34,846 nt of DNA from JBDTCO01 sp039923495 (lineage in GTDB: Bacteria > Myxococcota_A > Polyangia > Palsa-1104). Position numbers and translations under genes: made by a program. This document shows positions 15,720 through 23,722 of the stretch, in pieces. Each line of letters begins with the position of its first letter. Position 1 is the first letter of the stretch. The DNA is taken from positions 1 through 34,846 of the forward strand of contig JBDTCO010000147.1 in the NCBI GenBank assembly GCA_039923495.1, given 5' to 3'. Below the pieces are notes generated by a model. That model was given only the letters and a program-made list of their open reading frames with translations. It was not told the origin of the DNA and ran no database searches.

Positions 15720-17801
15720 CTACGGGTTCGTCGTCACCTTGTCACGTGGCGCGCGGAGCAGCACGTGGGTGTGCAGCGGCTCCGACTCGTCGTGGAGCTG
15801 GCCACTCCAGCGACGGTAACGCTCGCGCAGCGCGAGGTTGTCCTCGGTCGCGCTGCGGTAGCGCTCGTAGAGCACCTCCTCCTCGGTGGACTCGCGCTGT
15901 CTGTGCAGATCGCGCAGCGAGAGCGCGCGCTGGAGGTGCCCATCCTCGGACTCCGGATCGAGCTGCAGCAGCTCCGCGGAGGTCGTAAGCGCGCCCCGCG
16001 GATCGCCATCGAGCCCGCGCGCGCGGCTCACCAGCGCGAGCGTCGTCGGATCGTGAGGCAGCTTGGCGAAGAGCTTCTCCGCCGCCCGACGCGCGGGGCG
16101 GTTTCGGTACGCTCGCAGCAGCGCCACCGTCGACAGGTAGTCGGGCGCGGGGTGGCGCGAGTCGAGCGTCGCGGCGGCTCGGGCGAGCTCGAGCACCCGC
16201 TCGGTCTGACCCAAGAGCAGCGCGAGGCGAGCCTGTCCCAGCACCGGCTCGATGCGCCGCGGCTCGCGACGTGCCGCGCACGCGAGCCAGCCCGATGCCT
16301 CGTCGGCGCGATCGGCGAGGCCCGCGGCCAGCGCGATGCCGTGATCGAGCACGGTCTCCCACGGCAGCGCATCGCACTGCGCGGTCAGCGACGCATCCCG
16401 CGCGAGCACGAGCGAAGCGTGTGCGACCTCGACGACAGGAGGCGTCTCGCACGTTCGACGCACGGCGAGCTCCGCGATATCGGCGCAGGCGTAGCGCGTG
16501 TACTCCGCCGACAGCTTGCGATACTGGAGCCGCGCATCCACCCGCGTCGTGCCCTGCGGCAGCTCGTACCGAACGGCCTGCGGATCACCGGGGTCGAGCG
16601 CCGTGTCGTAGACGACGCCGCGCGCGTGCTGCACGTCGCGGCGCAGGAGCGGCACGCCGTCACCATCGACCTGCTGCGCGCGCACGAGGTGCGCCTCGCG
16701 ACCGAGGTCGCCGTGTGCATCCAGCGCACCGCTCTCGGCAAGGAGCGTGCCCTTGTCGTCGTACGCGCGCACGTCGACCCACGCTTCATTGGAGTCCATC
16801 GTGCCACCGGGAAAGCGATGGCCGACGCCACGGCTGCGCAGCACCACGTCGACGAGCCGCGGACCTTCCGGCTGCACCAGCGCGAGGCTGACGCTGCTCT
16901 GCAGGAGCGCGACGGTTCGGGCCTCCTGCGCGTCGTCATGGCGGACATGTGCGAGCGCCGTGTTCGCACCGACGAAGCGATGCGAGCGGATGCGCTTCAC
17001 GCCATCTGGACCGAGGTGCGCCGCAGCGTCGCCGAGCGCAGCGACCTCCATGGGCATGTGACAGTCCTGGCAGCGCTTGGTTGCGGGCGCGCGATGGATC
17101 GAGCCCGGTCCGTTGCCCGAGAACGAGCTCTGCGTCCACGCGTGCTGCTCGTCCTGCCCGCGCAGCCACCGCGCGTGCGTGACGTCGCTGGTCAACCCGA
17201 CGCGGTGACACGTGCCGCAGAACGCGGACGCGGCCATCGTGGCGGGACGGAGCCGAGCGCCGTGGGCTCCGCCGCTCGTGGGCCATGGATCGAGCTTCGC
17301 CGTGAAGTCTCCGTTTCCGGAGCGCGTGGGGTGATCGGCGATGGAGTGACACGTGAGGCACACGATGCCGGCCTGCGCCTCGCGGGTATGGTGATCGATG
17401 GCTGCGTCGATCCGGCCCGACGAGACGAGCGCGGGATCGTGGCACCCCGCGCAGAAGCGGCTCGCCACGTTGCCGCGCTCCTTGCGAAAGTCCTCGACGG
17501 CCCTCGTGTAGTAGGGGTTGTCGAAGGAGGCGAAGCGATGCGCGGAGCCCGACCACTGGGCGGCGGCGTCGGCGTGGCACGAGGCGCACTGCGAGATGCC
17601 GATGGGCTCGCCGGCCCAGAACCCCTGCTTCTCGACGGTACGCGCGACGTCCGAGCGGCTCACGTCCTCGAACGCGTCGCGGCCGAGCAGGCGCGGCAGC
17701 GCATCCGGCCCCGACGGAACGAAGTCCGCCGCGAGCGCAGCCGTGCTCACCGCGAGCGCAGCCGTGCTCACCACGAGGAGCACGAGCGGTAGGAGGCGCA
17801 T
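15720..17801 (-). CDS. Pentaheme c-type cytochrome with C-terminal TPR region
   Basis: The 693-residue protein has a signal peptide (LLPLVLLVVSTAALAV... to about residue 25) and five CxxCH heme sites: CASCH 72-76, CAGCH 117-121, CLTCH 148-152, CGTCH 195-199 and CQDCH 244-248, with extra His residues that could be distal ligands. The order resembles cytochrome c554-like multiheme domains. Residues about 290-440 look like a beta-sandwich (VLRSRGVGHRFPGGTMDSNEAWVDV), and about 480-680 are TPR-like helices. It should be periplasmic or outer-membrane associated and carry electrons; the partner is unknown. It starts 19 bp after the fourth DUF2330 gene and is likely the last cistron of that operon. 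Confidence 0.9.
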   Translation of the reverse strand: MRLLPLVLLVVSTAALAVSTAALAADFVPSGPDALPRLLGRDAFEDVSRSDVARTVEKQGFWAGEPIGISQCASCHADAAAQWSGSAHRFASFDNPYYTRAVEDFRKERGNVASRFCAGCHDPALVSSGRIDAAIDHHTREAQAGIVCLTCHSIADHPTRSGNGDFTAKLDPWPTSGGAHGARLRPATMAASAFCGTCHRVGLTSDVTHARWLRGQDEQHAWTQSSFSGNGPGSIHRAPATKRCQDCHMPMEVAALGDAAAHLGPDGVKRIRSHRFVGANTALAHVRHDDAQEARTVALLQSSVSLALVQPEGPRLVDVVLRSRGVGHRFPGGTMDSNEAWVDVRAYDDKGTLLAESGALDAHGDLGREAHLVRAQQVDGDGVPLLRRDVQHARGVVYDTALDPGDPQAVRYELPQGTTRVDARLQYRKLSAEYTRYACADIAELAVRRTCETPPVVEVAHASLVLARDASLTAQCDALPWETVLDHGIALAAGLADRADEASGWLACAARREPRRIEPVLGQARLALLLGQTERVLELARAAATLDSRHPAPDYLSTVALLRAYRNRPARRAAEKLFAKLPHDPTTLALVSRARGLDGDPRGALTTSAELLQLDPESEDGHLQRALSLRDLHRQRESTEEEVLYERYRSATEDNLALRERYRRWSGQLHDESEPLHTHVLLRAPRDKVTTNP
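17730..17771. repeat. Perfect 21-bp tandem duplication in the cytochrome signal peptide
   Basis: Positions 17730-17750 and 17751-17771 are identical (unit begins CGCGAGCGCAGCCG). In frame they duplicate seven residues of the hydrophobic core, giving VSTAALAVSTAALA. It keeps the frame and lengthens the signal helix. Confidence 0.9.
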
Positions 17802-17820
17802 CGGCAGCTCCGCGGGGTGA

Positions 17821-19242
17821 TTACCGGTGACGCGGCGGCGGCTGGCCGGGCAGCCCGAGCGTCGGCACGGGCGAGCGCACCACGCTGCGCAGCGCCACCT
17901 TGCCGCGCGGTGCTGTCGCGAGCCCCTTTGCAGCGAGCGGCGTGCTCACGCCACCGTCCGGCGGGCCACCCCAGTTCTCGTAGTGTGGATTCTGACACGC
18001 GACGGAGCCCTTCCAGTAGTTGCGCACGATGTAGCGACCCTGAAAGTTATTGGTGCCGTCGGTGCTACGCGCCGCACCTGCATCGGCGGCGGTGCCGTTC
18101 CACTCTGCGCGCCCACCCATCATTGGCGGAGCGGTCTTGAACACGAGATCATCGGTGAGCGTGGTCCGGTCGTAGCGCGTGTGCAGACGCGTCAACACCC
18201 ACGGCGAGTAGTCGCCACCGTTCCACCGACCGTGGTATCCGGCCGTACCCTGTCCCCTCGCGCCGAGCGTCACGAGGTCGCCCGGGGTGAGCGGCTCCGT
18301 CGGGCATGGATCACAAGACGACGTCTGCCATGCGTACTCGGTGACGATCGCCTTGCCCTGACGCGGCGCCAGGGTGGCATCGAAGAGCTCGGCGTAGAAC
18401 GACGCGAAGTCCTTCTTCACCTGCTCGACGACGTCGAGGTTGGTGGGGATGAAGACGTTCGGATAGTTCGCAGCCTCGAAGCGCGACTTCGGATCGAGGA
18501 GGTACACGATGAGGTCCTGCTTCGCGCCGGCGTTGAGGAGGCCGAGGCGCACGGGCAGGCGCACCTCGTTCGAGTCGTAGCTCACGCGCAACGGTGAGAG
18601 CTGCACTGTTCCCTGCGCGTCCCTGTGCACCTTCTTGATGTCGACCTTCGCAACGAAGAACTTCATCTGGCTGCGCACGTACGGCGCCAGCGCCTCCGCT
18701 GCACCCTGAGGGATCGTGTAGCCGTGCTCGCGTAGCCAGGTCTCGAGGCCACCGGACTCCTTGGCCGACAGCACGAGGATCTCGTACTCGCCGACGGCGA
18801 AGCGGGCCTCGATCTTGACGCCGTGCGCGCCGCCGTCCTTGTCGACCGATCGGCTGACGGACGAGGGCATGGGCCTCCCAGCAATGCTCCCCTTTTCCTC
18901 ATCACGCTGGGGCGCGCACGGATCCTGCTCCCAGTACTCGACGAGGCGAGGTGCGGACAGTGCGTCGATGTGCGCGAACACGTCGAGCGGCAGCGTCTTC
19001 ACGTCCTCCTTCTTGAGGACCACGGGCACCGGCACCACCATCGCGAAGTTCTCCGGCGGCCCCTTGTACGCGTTCGACATCGTCAGCGACGTGTGGTTGC
19101 CCTCGCGCAGGATCGCCACCTGCGACGCGTTGTTCGTCAGCTTCTCGTTGGAGCCGGCGACGAAGAACCCGCAGAATGCTTCGCTCGGTGCGGACACCAC
19201 GAGCGAGAGCAGCGACAACGATCCGACCAGCCAGCGTTTCAT
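17821..19242 (-). CDS. DUF2330 family exported protein, copy 4 in transcription order
   Basis: Start ATG 19240-19242 gives 473 residues with a signal peptide (LVGSLSLLSLVVSAPSEA) cut just before the family's mature N-terminus FCGFFVAGSNEKLTNNASQV. DUF2330 has no known function. Shared marks are VAILREG, KGPPENFAMVVPVPVVL, YWEQDPCAP, RSQMKFFVAKVDIKKV, SPLRVSYDSNEVRLPVRLGL, a CDPCP cluster (TSSCDPCPTEPL) and a C-terminal NNFQGRYIVRNYWKG segment followed by a Cys. The Cys residues suggest disulfides in an extracytoplasmic protein. The linker after DPCAP is unlike the other copies. It lies 41 bp after copy 3 and 19 bp before the pentaheme cytochrome. A longer open frame reaching 20199 is not coding beyond the start given. 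Confidence 0.88.
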   Translation of the reverse strand: MKRWLVGSLSLLSLVVSAPSEAFCGFFVAGSNEKLTNNASQVAILREGNHTSLTMSNAYKGPPENFAMVVPVPVVLKKEDVKTLPLDVFAHIDALSAPRLVEYWEQDPCAPQRDEEKGSIAGRPMPSSVSRSVDKDGGAHGVKIEARFAVGEYEILVLSAKESGGLETWLREHGYTIPQGAAEALAPYVRSQMKFFVAKVDIKKVHRDAQGTVQLSPLRVSYDSNEVRLPVRLGLLNAGAKQDLIVYLLDPKSRFEAANYPNVFIPTNLDVVEQVKKDFASFYAELFDATLAPRQGKAIVTEYAWQTSSCDPCPTEPLTPGDLVTLGARGQGTAGYHGRWNGGDYSPWVLTRLHTRYDRTTLTDDLVFKTAPPMMGGRAEWNGTAADAGAARSTDGTNNFQGRYIVRNYWKGSVACQNPHYENWGGPPDGGVSTPLAAKGLATAPRGKVALRSVVRSPVPTLGLPGQPPPRHR

Positions 19243-19283
19243 GAAGCCTCCTTGGATTGCAACGCACGAACGAGCGAGACGAT

Positions 19284-20687
19284 CTACTTGTGGTGCGGGG
19301 GCGCCTGGCCCGGGAGCCCGAGGCTCGGCACCGGCGAGCGTATGACCGAGCGCAGCGCCATCTTCCCGCGCGGCGCCTCGGCGAGGCCGCGGGCAGCGAT
19401 GGGCGCCGACACCTCGCCGCCGGGCGGTCCACCCCAGGTGCCCCACGTCGGGCTCTTGCACGCAACGGGGCCCTTCCAGTAGTTGTGCACGATGTAGCGG
19501 GCCTGGAAGTTGTTCACGTCGCTCGATGGCTTGGCCCCCGCATCGGCCGCTTCGCCGTCGTACTGCGCGCGACCGCCGACGATCGGCGGTGCGGTGCGGA
19601 ACACGAGATCGTCGGACAGCGCCGAGCGGTCGTAGCGCGCATGCAGGCGCGTCAGGACCCATGGCGCGTAGTCGTTGCCGTTCCACTGGCCGTGATACCC
19701 CGTGGTGCCCTGCCCGGCGGCGCCGAGCGTCACGAGGTCGCCGGGCGTGAGCGGCGCCGTCGGACACGGATCGCACGAGGTCGTCTGCCACGCGTACTCG
19801 GTCACCACGGCCTTGCCCTGGCGAGGCGCGATCGTCGCGTCGAAGAGCTCCGCATAGAACGACGCGAAGCTCTTCTTCACCTGGCCGAGCACGTCGAGGT
19901 TCGTCGGCACGAACAGGTTGGGATAGTTCGCCGCCTCGAAGCGCGAGTCGGGACTCAGCATGTACACGATGAGGTCCTGCTTCGCCGCCGCGTTGAGCAG
20001 CCCGAGGCGAATCGGCAGCCGGATCTCGTTCGACTCGTAGCTCACGCGCAGCGGCGAGAGCTGCACGACACCCTGCGCATCGCGCTGCACCTTCTTGATA
20101 TCGACCTTCGCGACGAAGAACTTCATCTGGCTGCGCACGTACGGTGCGAGCGCCGCGGCCGCGCCCTGTGGGATCGTGTAGTGGTGCTCGCGCAGCCACG
20201 TCTCGAGACCATCCGACTCCTGGGCCGACAGCACGAGGATCTCGTACTCACCGACGGCAAAGTGGGCCTCGATCTTGACCCCGTGCGCGGGCGCGGGCTT
20301 CTCGACCGCGCCTCGGTCCATCCGCTCGTACATCACGGAGGGCGGGGCCACCGGCATGGGCGGCGCACACGGATCTTGCTCCCAGTACTCGACGAGCCGC
20401 GGCGCCGACAGCGCGTCGATGTGCGCGAACACGTCCGCGGGCAGCGTCTTCACGTCCTCCTTCTTGACGACCACGGGCACGGGCACCACCATCGCGAAGT
20501 TCTCCGGCGGGCCCTTGTACGCATTCGACATCGTCAGCGAGGTGCGATTGCCCTCGCGCAGGATCGCCACCTGTGACGCGTTGTTCGTCAGCTTCTCGTT
20601 CGAGCCCGCGACGAAGAACCCGCAGAACGCGTCACTCCGCCCCGTCACTCCCGCAAGCAACATCAACCCCAGCACTACACGCTTCAT
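19284..20687 (-). CDS. DUF2330 family exported protein, copy 3 in transcription order
   Basis: I chose ATG 20685-20687 (467 residues, MKRVVLGLMLLAGVTG) because GGGGGAC sits at good spacing before it; an ATG four codons earlier is in frame. A signal peptide precedes FCGFFVAGSNEKLTNN. The conserved DUF2330 blocks are complete, including YWEQDPCAP, RSQMKFFVAKVDIKKVQ and SCDPCPTAPL, and it ends in a Pro-rich GLPGQAPPHHK tail. The copy-specific linker (about residues 116-140) is Pro/Met-rich. It follows copy 2 after 19 bp and precedes copy 4 by 41 bp. Function unknown; exported structural or binding protein is a guess. Confidence 0.88.
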   Translation of the reverse strand: MKRVVLGLMLLAGVTGRSDAFCGFFVAGSNEKLTNNASQVAILREGNRTSLTMSNAYKGPPENFAMVVPVPVVVKKEDVKTLPADVFAHIDALSAPRLVEYWEQDPCAPPMPVAPPSVMYERMDRGAVEKPAPAHGVKIEAHFAVGEYEILVLSAQESDGLETWLREHHYTIPQGAAAALAPYVRSQMKFFVAKVDIKKVQRDAQGVVQLSPLRVSYESNEIRLPIRLGLLNAAAKQDLIVYMLSPDSRFEAANYPNLFVPTNLDVLGQVKKSFASFYAELFDATIAPRQGKAVVTEYAWQTTSCDPCPTAPLTPGDLVTLGAAGQGTTGYHGQWNGNDYAPWVLTRLHARYDRSALSDDLVFRTAPPIVGGRAQYDGEAADAGAKPSSDVNNFQARYIVHNYWKGPVACKSPTWGTWGGPPGGEVSAPIAARGLAEAPRGKMALRSVIRSPVPSLGLPGQAPPHHK

Positions 20688-20706
20688 GAAGTCCCCCATG
20701 GACCAG

Positions 20707-22113
20707 CTACTTTTGGTGTTTCGGTGTCGCCATGCCCGGCAGCTTCAGCGACGGCACCGCCGAGCGCACGACGCTGCGTAACGAGATGTTTCCGCGCGCT
20801 GCCGTGGCGAGTCCTTGCGCGGCGACGGGCTCTGGCTCGATGCCACCCGGCGGGCCTCCCCAGCGTCCCCACCTCGGTGCCGCGCAGCTCGATGCCCCCT
20901 TCCAGTAGTTGCGCACGATGTAGCGCGCCTGGAAGTTGTTCGCGGCGCTCGGTTTCGCGCCGGTGTCGGCCTGCGTGCCACGGTAGCTCGCGCGGCCACC
21001 GACGATGGGCGACGCTGAACGGAACACCAGATCGTCGGCGAGCGTGGCGCGATCGTAGCGGGCGTGCAGGCGCGTGACGACCCACGAGGCCCACGTTGGC
21101 CCGACGGTCTGCTTGCCGTCGGCCTTGTCGCTCGCACCCAGCGTGGCGAGATCGGCGGGCTGGAGCGGCGGCGTCGGACACGGATCGCACGACGACGTCT
21201 GCCACGCGTACTCGGTCACGACCGCCTTGCCCTGCTTCTGCGCGAGCGTCGCGTCGAAGAGCTCGGCGTAGAACGACGCGAAGCTCTTCTTGACCAGCTC
21301 GAGCACCTCGAGGTTCGTCGGCACGAACACGTTCGGATAGTTCGCGACCTCGAAGCGCGAGTGAGGATCGAGCAGGTAGACGACGAGGTCCTGCTTCGCC
21401 TCCGCGTTGAGCAGGCCGAGGCGCACCGGCAGGCGCACCTCGTCGGCCGCGTACGTCATGCGCAGAGGTGAGAGCTTCACCGTGCCGTGCTCGTCGCGCT
21501 TGACCTTCGTGATGTCGACCTTCGCCACGAAGAACTTCATCTGGCTGCGCACGTACGGCGCGAGCGCAGCGGCGGCGCCGGAGGGCAGCGTGTAGCCGTG
21601 CTCGCGCAGCCATGTCTCGAGTCCGTTCGACTCCTTCGCCGAGAGCACGAGGATCTCGTACTCACCGATGGCGAAGTGGGCCTCGATGGTGACGCCGTGA
21701 CTGCCGCCTTTTGGCTTTGCTGGGACGGCCGTGGTCGGAGCGGCCAGGCCACCTAAACTGTCGTCCTTCTCTTCGTCACTCGGCGCGCATGGATCCTGCT
21801 CCCAGTACTCGACGAGACGCGGCGCCGTGAGCGCGTCGATGTGTGCGAAGACGTCGAGCGGCAGCGTCTTCACGTCCTCCTTCTTCAGCACGACGGGCAC
21901 CGGCACGACCATCGCGAAGTTCTGCGGCGGCCCCTGGTACGTGTTCGACATCGTGAGCGCGATGCGACGGCCCTCGCGCAGGATCGCCACCTGCGACGCG
22001 TTGTTGGTCAGCTTCTCGTTCGAGCCGGCGACGAAGAACCCGCAGAAGGCGTCGGCGTGCGCACCGACGGTGAGCGAGGCCGCGAGCAGCGTACCGAGGA
22101 CGAGGCTCCTCAT
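20707..22113 (-). CDS. DUF2330 family exported protein, copy 2 in transcription order
   Basis: The ATG at 22111-22113 overlaps the stop of copy 1 (ATGA), giving 468 residues; the frame is open further upstream, but that part is a shadow of copy 1. The signal peptide (SLVLGTLLAASLTVGAHA) is followed by DAFCGFFVAGSNEKLTNN. It has the full set of family blocks. The linker after DPCAP is acidic then Ala/Pro/Lys-rich (SDEEKDDSLGG...), and the loop after the CDPCP cluster is short (SDKADGKQTVG), unlike the other three, which have a Gly-rich loop there. It is the most divergent copy by eye. Confidence 0.88.
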   Translation of the reverse strand: MRSLVLGTLLAASLTVGAHADAFCGFFVAGSNEKLTNNASQVAILREGRRIALTMSNTYQGPPQNFAMVVPVPVVLKKEDVKTLPLDVFAHIDALTAPRLVEYWEQDPCAPSDEEKDDSLGGLAAPTTAVPAKPKGGSHGVTIEAHFAIGEYEILVLSAKESNGLETWLREHGYTLPSGAAAALAPYVRSQMKFFVAKVDITKVKRDEHGTVKLSPLRMTYAADEVRLPVRLGLLNAEAKQDLVVYLLDPHSRFEVANYPNVFVPTNLEVLELVKKSFASFYAELFDATLAQKQGKAVVTEYAWQTSSCDPCPTPPLQPADLATLGASDKADGKQTVGPTWASWVVTRLHARYDRATLADDLVFRSASPIVGGRASYRGTQADTGAKPSAANNFQARYIVRNYWKGASSCAAPRWGRWGGPPGGIEPEPVAAQGLATAARGNISLRSVVRSAVPSLKLPGMATPKHQK

Positions 22114-23522
22114 TTGTGACGCTGCGGCGGCTGCCCGGACAGGCCGAGCGTAGGCACCGGAGACTGCACCGCGGTGCGCAGCGCTATCTTGCCGCGCGGC
22201 GCGGTGGCGAGGCCCTGCGCCGCCGCTGGTTTCGGGCGGTAGCCGTCGCCAGACCCCGGCGGTCCACCCCACACATCGAAGTGCGGGTCCTTGCACGAGA
22301 CGGCGCCCTTCCAGTAGTTGCGGACGATGTAGCGGGCCTGAAAGTTGTTCGCGCCGGGGCTCGGCTGCGCGCCCGCGTCGGCAGACTTGCCATTCCACTC
22401 CGCGCGGCCCCCCATCATCGGAGGCGCGGTCTTGAAGACGAGATCGTCCGAGAGGCTCGTGCGGTCGTAGCGCGCATGCATGCGCGTCAGCACCCACGGC
22501 GCGTAGCCACCGGCCCAGCGACCGCGCACAGGAGCGCTCTGCTGCCCCGATGCACCGAGCGTGGCGAGGTCACCGGGCGACAGCGGCTCCGTCGGGCACG
22601 GATCGCACGACGTCGTCTGCCACGCGTACTCGGTCACGACGGCCTTGCCCTGCCGCGCAGCGAGCGTCGCGTCGAAGAGCTCCGCGTAGAACGACGCGAA
22701 GTTGTTCTTCACCTGCTCGACGACGTCGAGGTTCGTCGGGATGAACACGTTCGAATAGTTCGCGACCTCGAAGCGCGAGTCGGGGTTGAGCAGGTAGACG
22801 ATGAGGTCCTGCTTCGACTCGGCGTTGAGCAGCCCGAGCCGGACCGGCAGGCGCACCTCGTTGGACTCGTAGGTCACGCGCAGCGGCGAGAGCTGCACGA
22901 CACCGTGGGCGTCACGCTTTACCTTGTCGATGTCGACCTTGGCGACGAAGAACTTCATCTGACTGCGCACGTACGGCGCGAGCGCCTCGGCGGCTCCGGC
23001 GGGGATCTTGTAGTGGTGCTCGACGAGCCACGCCTCGAGCCCGCCCGACTCCTTCGCCGACAGGATGAGGATCTGGTACTCGCCCGCGACGAACTGCGCC
23101 TCGATGGTCACCCCGTGCGAGCTCGCCATGCTCTTGGGCGGTGGTGCGGGGAGGGTGGACATCGCCCCGCGCCTCCGCTGCGGATGTGCCACACGCGGCG
23201 GTGTACACGGGTCCTGCTCCCAGTACTCGACGAGGCGCGGCGCCGACAGCGCATCGATGTGGGTGAACACATCGAGCGGCAACGTCTTCACGTCCTCCTT
23301 GTGCAAAACGACCGGCACGGGCACGACCATCGCGAAGTTCTCGGGCGGCCCCTTGTACGTGTTCGCCATCGTCAGCGACGTGCGATTGCCCTCGCGCAGG
23401 ATCGCCACCTGGGACGCGTTGTTCGTCAGCTTCTCGTTCGAGCCGGCGACGAAGAAGCCGCAGAACGCCTCGCTCCGCCCCATCGTCAAGACCAGCAACC
23501 CTGTGACCACCCAGAACTTCAT
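22110..23522 (-). CDS. DUF2330 family exported protein, copy 1 (first gene of the array)
   Basis: The 470-residue protein starts MKFWVVTGLLVLTMGRSEA, a short signal peptide, followed by FCGFFVAGSNEKLTNN. Family blocks are complete (YWEQDPCTP, RSQMKFFVAKVDIDKVK, SCDPCPTEPL). The copy-specific linker is basic and Pro-rich (PRVAHPQRRRG...). It is the promoter-proximal gene: upstream lies a 200-bp region shared with a divergent lipoprotein. Its stop overlaps the start of copy 2, so translation is coupled. A run of five same-strand genes with gaps of -4, 19, 41 and 19 bp argues for one transcript ending with the multiheme cytochrome. Confidence 0.88.
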   Translation of the reverse strand: MKFWVVTGLLVLTMGRSEAFCGFFVAGSNEKLTNNASQVAILREGNRTSLTMANTYKGPPENFAMVVPVPVVLHKEDVKTLPLDVFTHIDALSAPRLVEYWEQDPCTPPRVAHPQRRRGAMSTLPAPPPKSMASSHGVTIEAQFVAGEYQILILSAKESGGLEAWLVEHHYKIPAGAAEALAPYVRSQMKFFVAKVDIDKVKRDAHGVVQLSPLRVTYESNEVRLPVRLGLLNAESKQDLIVYLLNPDSRFEVANYSNVFIPTNLDVVEQVKNNFASFYAELFDATLAARQGKAVVTEYAWQTTSCDPCPTEPLSPGDLATLGASGQQSAPVRGRWAGGYAPWVLTRMHARYDRTSLSDDLVFKTAPPMMGGRAEWNGKSADAGAQPSPGANNFQARYIVRNYWKGAVSCKDPHFDVWGGPPGSGDGYRPKPAAAQGLATAPRGKIALRTAVQSPVPTLGLSGQPPQRHK

Positions 23523-23682
23523 TCGTTAGCCTCCATCGGCCTTCGTACGCACGAGATGGTGAAAGGACCTACGTCGCGGTGAGCCCGAGGTCGCAGAACG
23601 CCGCGGCCGCTCGTCACGACGACGCCACCACCGCCAGCCCCCACACGCCTCATCCACACCCTCCGCTGGGACCGGACCGTAT

Positions 23683-23709
23683 CACGAACGATCTCTTGCT
23701 TCGGTCGTG
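23683..23709. promoter_or_regulatory. Inverted repeat just upstream of the lipoprotein start
   Basis: CACGAACGA (23683-23691) and TCGGTCGTG (23701-23709) form a 9-bp inverted repeat with one mismatch and a 9-nt spacer, ending 13 bp before the lipoprotein ATG and within the divergent region shared with the DUF2330 operon. It may be an operator or a 5'-UTR hairpin; no promoter boxes are convincing. Confidence 0.35.
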
Positions 23710-23722
23710 CTAAAGGGACCCG

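Larger units (their letters stand above)
17821..23522 (-). repeat. Array of four tandem DUF2330 paralogues
   Basis: Four consecutive genes of about 1.4 kb encode proteins alike along their full length. In the signal-peptide-proximal region (for example 19123-19190, 20568-20635, 21988-22055 and 23399-23466) the DNA differs at only a few positions, so the array arose by tandem duplication. Two stretches differ strongly between copies: the linker after YWEQDPCAP and the loop after the CDPCP cluster. Confidence 0.9.

Noticed and set aside
19243..20199. Upstream extension of the frame of the last DUF2330 gene
   Set aside because: The extension reads through the neighbouring DUF2330 gene in a wrong frame; the signal peptide defines the start at 19242.
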